From assembly GCA_965243255.1 (NCBI GenBank), contig CBDEUH010000004.1, forward strand, positions 2,294,001-2,358,000: 64,000 nt of DNA, read 5' to 3'. The position numbers were made by a program, and so were the translations under genes. This DNA comes from Bin87 sp965243255. GTDB lineage: Bacteria > Chloroflexota > Dehalococcoidia > Lucifugimonadales > UBA3495. A model generated the notes under the pieces. It was not told where the DNA came from and did no database searches. It saw nothing but the letters and a program-made list of their open reading frames with translations. Of this stretch, positions 60,426-64,000 are shown in pieces (position 1 is the stretch's first letter; the number at the start of each line of letters is the position of its first letter).

Positions 60426-61616
60426 ATGACCATTCCTGACGAACAATCGAGTTCCGGACCGGCCCTGCCGCTCAGCGGGTACCGGATGTTGGACCTGGCC
60501 GGGCCGATGGGCGTGTACTGCGGCAAGTTGATGGCCGACATGGGCGCCGACGTCATCAAGGTCGAGCCGCCGGGCGGCGACCCCATGCGCGATATCGGTC
60601 CGTTTATTGACGGTCAGCCCGGTTCCGGCCGCAGCCTGTACTGGCTGCACTTCAACACCAACAAGCGCAGCGTTACGCTGGACATTGCATCGCCCGAAGG
60701 CGCGGCGACGCTGCGCAAGCTGGCCCTCGCTTCCGACGTGCTGCTGGAGACCGGCCCGCCCGGGTACATGGACTCGCTGGGTCTGGGGTATGAGGCTCTG
60801 GCGGCGGACTCGGCCGGGCTGGTGTACGCATCCATCACACCGTTTGGGCAGACCGGCCCCTATCGGGACTTCAAAGCGTCCGACCTGGTAGGGTTCGCCA
60901 TGGGCGGGTATATGTACGTTACCGGCTGGCCGCATACTCCGCCGACGCGATTGTGGGGATCTCAGGCCTATCACACCGCCTCCAACCGGGCCTACATCGC
61001 CATCCTGCTGGCACTGTACCACCGGATGGCGACGGGAGAGGGGCAGTACATCGACGTTGCCATGCAGGAGGCGGTGGCGGCCACCACCGAGCACGTCAAC
61101 ACCACCTACAACTACACCGGGGAGTCGGCGGTTCGCTGTGGGTTCCGGCACGGCGGCCAGTTTGTCGCCACCTGGCGGTGCAGGGACGGCTACGCCAGCA
61201 TCACCACCAACACCCGGGCGGCGTGGGACGACCTGCGGGCGTGGATGGACCGGGACGGCATGGCTGGCGACCTGATGGATGCCCAATACGACGACCACTT
61301 TGTGCTGCGGGGGGAGCACTCGGCCCACATCGAGGAACTGATCCAGGCTTGGGCCATGCTGCACACCCGGCAGGAAATAACCGAGTTCGGCCAATCCAAC
61401 CACCACCCGTGGGGGCCGGCCGCCAGGCCCGACGAAATTCTGGGCAACGAGCAGCTGTGGGGTCGCGGCTATTTCACCGAGATCGAAACACCGGAGGGCT
61501 CGCCCCTAGTGTACGCCGGCGACCCATACCGCCTGAGCGAGTTTCCGCGCCCGCTGCGCCGGCCGGCTCCCTTTCCTGGGGAGCACAACGCCGAGGTGCT
61601 GGGCGGCATCCAATGA
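60426..61616 (+). CDS. CaiB/BaiF family CoA-transferase (2)
   Basis: 396 residues from ATG 60426. LSGYRMLDLAGPMGVYCGKLMADMGADVIKVEPPGGDPMR, NTNKRSVTLDIASPEGAATL, LLETGPPGYMDSLGLGYEAL, PFGQTGPYRDFKASDLVGFAMGGYMYVTG, and a C-terminal GRGYFTEIETP. The catalytic Asp position (x-x-G-x-x-D) reads PGYMDSLG, so it is retained. Stop overlaps the next start (ATGA), hence a translationally coupled pair, likely two subunits of one transferase. Confidence 0.85.
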   Translation: MTIPDEQSSSGPALPLSGYRMLDLAGPMGVYCGKLMADMGADVIKVEPPGGDPMRDIGPFIDGQPGSGRSLYWLHFNTNKRSVTLDIASPEGAATLRKLALASDVLLETGPPGYMDSLGLGYEALAADSAGLVYASITPFGQTGPYRDFKASDLVGFAMGGYMYVTGWPHTPPTRLWGSQAYHTASNRAYIAILLALYHRMATGEGQYIDVAMQEAVAATTEHVNTTYNYTGESAVRCGFRHGGQFVATWRCRDGYASITTNTRAAWDDLRAWMDRDGMAGDLMDAQYDDHFVLRGEHSAHIEELIQAWAMLHTRQEITEFGQSNHHPWGPAARPDEILGNEQLWGRGYFTEIETPEGSPLVYAGDPYRLSEFPRPLRRPAPFPGEHNAEVLGGIQ

Positions 61617-62848
61617 ACGGCAACAACGCGCATCATCAGACCGGCCTGGCACTGAAAGGCATCCGGGTGCTGGACTTCACCTGGATCCACGCCGGGCCTT
61701 CGGCCACGCGCATCCTCTCCGACCAGGGCGCAGAGGTCATCAAGGTGGAGTCCAACAACGCCCTGTCGGTCATCGGCGGGCCGGCGTCGGCCACCGCCCG
61801 GGGGTTGGGCCAACGGCACAACTGGAACGCCGGCAAGCTGTCCATTTCGCTGAATATGAAGACTCGCCAGGGCATCGACATCGCCAGGCGGCTGGTGGCC
61901 GTGTCCGACGTGGTGGCCGAGAACTTCAGCGGGCGGGTGATGCCGTCGTGGGGATTGGATTACGGGTCGATACGGGCGATCAATCCGGCCATAATCATGC
62001 TGAGTATGTCGGGATTTGGGCGCACCGGGCCGTGGCGGGACCGGGTCAGCTATGGCCAGACGCTGCAGGCCTGGTCGGGGTTCACCGAGTTGACCGGGTT
62101 CCCGGATACCGACCCCAGCGGCCCGGCCAGCGCGTACAGCGACGCCGTGGGCGGCATGGCCGGGGCGCAAGCGGTGCTGCTGGCCCTGATGCACCGGGCC
62201 AGGACCGGGCGGGGGCAGTGGCTAGACGTTTCACAGTTCGAGTCCCTGACGTCCCTGCTGGAAACCCTGGCGCTGGATATGTGCGCCAACGGAAGCAACG
62301 CGGTTTCGGCGCGTACCGGCAATCGCCTGCCTTACGGCGGGGGCGCGCCCCATGGGGCTTATCGGTGCCAGGGCGAGGATAGATGGGTGGCAATCACCGT
62401 GTTCACCGATGAAGAATGGCGCGACTTCGTAGAGGTCATCGGCAGCCCGAAGTGGGCGGAGGAGACACGATTCGCCACCAGTGATGCTCGCCAACGCAAC
62501 GCCGACGCGCTGGACGTGTTGGTGGAATCCTGGACCAACCGGCACACTGCCGAGGACGTGATGAATCGTCTGCAAGCAGTGGGCGTCGCTGCCGGCGTGG
62601 TGCAGACGGGGGAAGACCTGTCGCGCGACCCCCAGTTGAAGGAGCGGGGTTTCTTCCGGCGCGTACCGGACCACCGGGGAGAGTACCGCACCATAGAGAG
62701 CGCTCCCTACAAGCTGTCCCGCACTCCCGGCAGCGTTACCGGGGGCGCGCCGGAGTTCGCAGGGGACATGACCTACGTGCTGCGGGAACTGCTGGGCATG
62801 TCCGACGACGAGGTGGAAGATTGCGCCATCAACGGCGCGTTCGACTGA
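61613..62848 (+). CDS. CaiB/BaiF family CoA-transferase (3)
   Basis: 411 residues from ATG 61613, overlapping the previous gene. LKGIRVLDFTWIHAGPSATRILSDQGAEVIKVES, NAGKLSISLNMKTRQGIDI, VAENFSGRVMPSWGLDYGSI (the usual catalytic Asp position N-F-x-x-x-x-M-x-x-x-G-L-D), SGFGRTGPWRDRVSYGQTLQAWSG and DRWVAITVFTDEEWRDF. A complete family III transferase. Pairing with the preceding paralogue recalls heteromeric benzylsuccinate/mesaconyl CoA-transferases. Confidence 0.9.
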   Translation: MNGNNAHHQTGLALKGIRVLDFTWIHAGPSATRILSDQGAEVIKVESNNALSVIGGPASATARGLGQRHNWNAGKLSISLNMKTRQGIDIARRLVAVSDVVAENFSGRVMPSWGLDYGSIRAINPAIIMLSMSGFGRTGPWRDRVSYGQTLQAWSGFTELTGFPDTDPSGPASAYSDAVGGMAGAQAVLLALMHRARTGRGQWLDVSQFESLTSLLETLALDMCANGSNAVSARTGNRLPYGGGAPHGAYRCQGEDRWVAITVFTDEEWRDFVEVIGSPKWAEETRFATSDARQRNADALDVLVESWTNRHTAEDVMNRLQAVGVAAGVVQTGEDLSRDPQLKERGFFRRVPDHRGEYRTIESAPYKLSRTPGSVTGGAPEFAGDMTYVLRELLGMSDDEVEDCAINGAFD

Positions 62849-62862
62849 GCCGGCCCCGTTCT

Positions 62863-63180
62863 TTACAGGCCGGCCTCTCCGGTGCGGAGGGTGTAGGCGG
62901 ATTCGACGCTGGTCACGAAGACCCGTCCGTCGCCGGGGAAGCCCGTGGTCGCTACGGACTGGATGCAGTCCACTACGTCGGTCACCTGGTCGTCCTCCAC
63001 CACAATCATGAAGATGCACTTGGCCAGCTCGTCGTAGAAGTGGTCGCCGACCTGGACGCCCTGCTGTTTGCCGCGGCCCAGGACGTCCCACTTGGTCATG
63101 GCCGGGAAGCCGCCGTTGGCCAGCGCCGCCGCCACCGGTACCTCCTTCTCGGGTCGGATGATTGCTCGTACCATCTTCAT
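62863..63180 (-). CDS. PII-family nitrogen regulatory protein, NifI-like
   Basis: 105 residues from ATG 63178-63180. PII fold: MKMVRAIIRPEKEVPVAAAL, then the T-loop-side GRGKQQGVQVGDHFYDELAK, which lacks the uridylylated Tyr of GlnB and is like NifI-type proteins, then IFMIVVEDDQVTDVVDCIQS and GDGRVFVTSVESAYTLRTGE, the ATP/2-oxoglutarate-binding C-terminal block. It senses 2-oxoglutarate and nucleotide charge. Lies 23 bases after the siroheme reductase gene on the same strand, so may link nitrogen status to nitrite reduction. Confidence 0.85.
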   Translation of the reverse strand: MKMVRAIIRPEKEVPVAAALANGGFPAMTKWDVLGRGKQQGVQVGDHFYDELAKCIFMIVVEDDQVTDVVDCIQSVATTGFPGDGRVFVTSVESAYTLRTGEAGL

Positions 63181-63203
63181 TGCCGTGCCTCCTGTGTTCT
63201 TCA

Positions 63204-64000
63204 CTATGCTTTGGTGTTGGCGTCCCTTATGCCGGCCTCAATCAGCCCTTCGTCCGGCTTGAACCCATTGGCTCGCAGTCTTTCAATCAGACCGGGCAGG
63301 ATGGCGCCGAGGGATGACACGGGTACCCGTTCCATCAGTTGTTGCGCCGGGCGGGCGTTGGGCCCGGTGCTGCCGCCGGCGAATATCGTCACCGCGTCCA
63401 CCACTTCGCCGTTGAGGCGAGTTTTGCCGCCCTGAAAGCCGATGTCGGCGGCATGATGGTTGCCGCAGCCGGCTGGACACCCCGACCAGTACATTCGCAG
63501 CGGGGGAGCATCGGGGTTGCCGGCGTCCAGCGCTTCCACAACCTGGCGGCTGACGCTCTTGGTCTCAATCAGGGCCAGGTTGCAGTAGTCATTGCCGGTG
63601 CAACTCACCAGCCCGCGCATCAGGGGAGCCGGGTTGGGCGACAGGCGCGACAGCAGTGGCTCCTGCAACAGCTGGGGCAGGTTGGCCTCGGGCACGTTCA
63701 CGATGATGGCGTTCTGGCTCACGGTCAGGCGAATGTCCCCGGAGCCGTAGCGCCGGGCCAGACGCGCCAGCTCGGTCATGTCATCTGCGCAGGTGCGGCC
63801 GGTGGGCACGCACAGCCCGACGGAGAACAATCCCTTCTGACGCTGCGGGTTCACGCCCAGGTGATCGGCATGACGTTCGTGCCGGGCGTCCCGGCCCGAC
63901 GGGAGCATCGGACGGCCCCAGCGCTGGCCCAGCCGATCCAGGAACTGGTCAACTCCCCAATCGTCCAGCAGGAAAGCGAGGCGGGCCCTGGTTCGCTTCT
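63204..64000 (-). CDS. nirA: Ferredoxin-nitrite/sulfite reductase, C-terminal part (5' end outside window)
   Basis: At least 265 residues, open to the window edge (KRTRARLAFLLDDWGVDQF at the border). Siroheme/4Fe-4S motifs CTGNDYC and, 40 residues later, CPAGCGNHH match C-x5-C and C-x3-C. LFSVGLCVPTGR and LPQLL are typical of assimilatory nitrite reductases (six-electron nitrite to ammonium). A sulfite reductase is not excluded because the substrate-binding Arg/Lys set is partly outside. The adjacent PII protein favours nitrite. Confidence 0.8.
   Translation of the reverse strand, partial: KRTRARLAFLLDDWGVDQFLDRLGQRWGRPMLPSGRDARHERHADHLGVNPQRQKGLFSVGLCVPTGRTCADDMTELARLARRYGSGDIRLTVSQNAIIVNVPEANLPQLLQEPLLSRLSPNPAPLMRGLVSCTGNDYCNLALIETKSVSRQVVEALDAGNPDAPPLRMYWSGCPAGCGNHHAADIGFQGGKTRLNGEVVDAVTIFAGGSTGPNARPAQQLMERVPVSSLGAILPGLIERLRANGFKPDEGLIEAGIRDANTKA

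Overview
The window is a GC-rich bacterial chromosome segment whose gene content fits a marine or sponge-associated Chloroflexota of the SAR202/Dehalococcoidia type. This assignment is inference from content: many CaiB/BaiF CoA-transferases, luciferase-like flavin monooxygenases, HyuA/HyuB, SelA-like PLP and polysaccharide-deacetylase genes, de novo glycine-betaine synthesis, and large lipoproteins with FN3, ankyrin, PQQ or collagen-like repeats. No rRNA or tRNA gene was seen.

Region 1 (1-25.2 kb) is an accessory, mobile-element-rich zone. It holds the end of a large FN3 surface protein; a 1,998-bp IS6-like element with an exact 8-bp target duplication that carries a DinB-family gene and sits inside a TnpB-like relic; a PQQ beta-propeller lipoprotein; a glycine/alanine-rich repeat protein; and a HicB-like antitoxin relic. 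It also holds an IscB locus with an upstream HEARO/omega-RNA candidate, its coding sequence split by a canonical TnpB element. Further on are an ISNCY-type transposase relic fused to a truncated coaX, a Cache-like lipoprotein, an autoinhibited Fic protein, an ankyrin lipoprotein, two copies (one full, one 3' only) of a zinc-finger-less TnpB-like gene with a conserved downstream non-coding tail, a DUF433/DUF5615 toxin-antitoxin pair between those copies, an SDR, an IS256 relic and a P4-type integrase.

Region 2 (25.4-43.9 kb) is metabolic: a glycine-betaine operon (SDMT, GSMT, SDR); a minus-strand catabolic cluster (hyuA-hyuB-M20 peptidase-enoyl-CoA hydratase-SelA-like enzyme); an amidohydrolase with two polysaccharide deacetylases; and an envelope set (a lipoprotein with a repeated domain, a DUF4350-like protein and SppA).

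Region 3 (44.0-64 kb) has a collagen-like membrane-anchored protein and a 1,026-residue FN3 surface protein. They are followed by a biotin-dependent acyl-CoA carboxylase operon of methylcrotonyl-CoA type (CT, BC and BCCP as separate genes), LLM and Gfo/Idh oxidoreductases, CaiB/BaiF transferases, an M24 peptidase, a cupin, an MFS transporter and, at the edge, a NifI-like PII protein next to a siroheme nitrite/sulfite reductase.

The most notable content is a cluster of three lineages of predicted RNA-guided nucleases of transposon origin (IscB, canonical TnpB, zinc-finger-less TnpB-like) within about 20 kb. One is inserted into another so that its predicted guide is iscB sequence.
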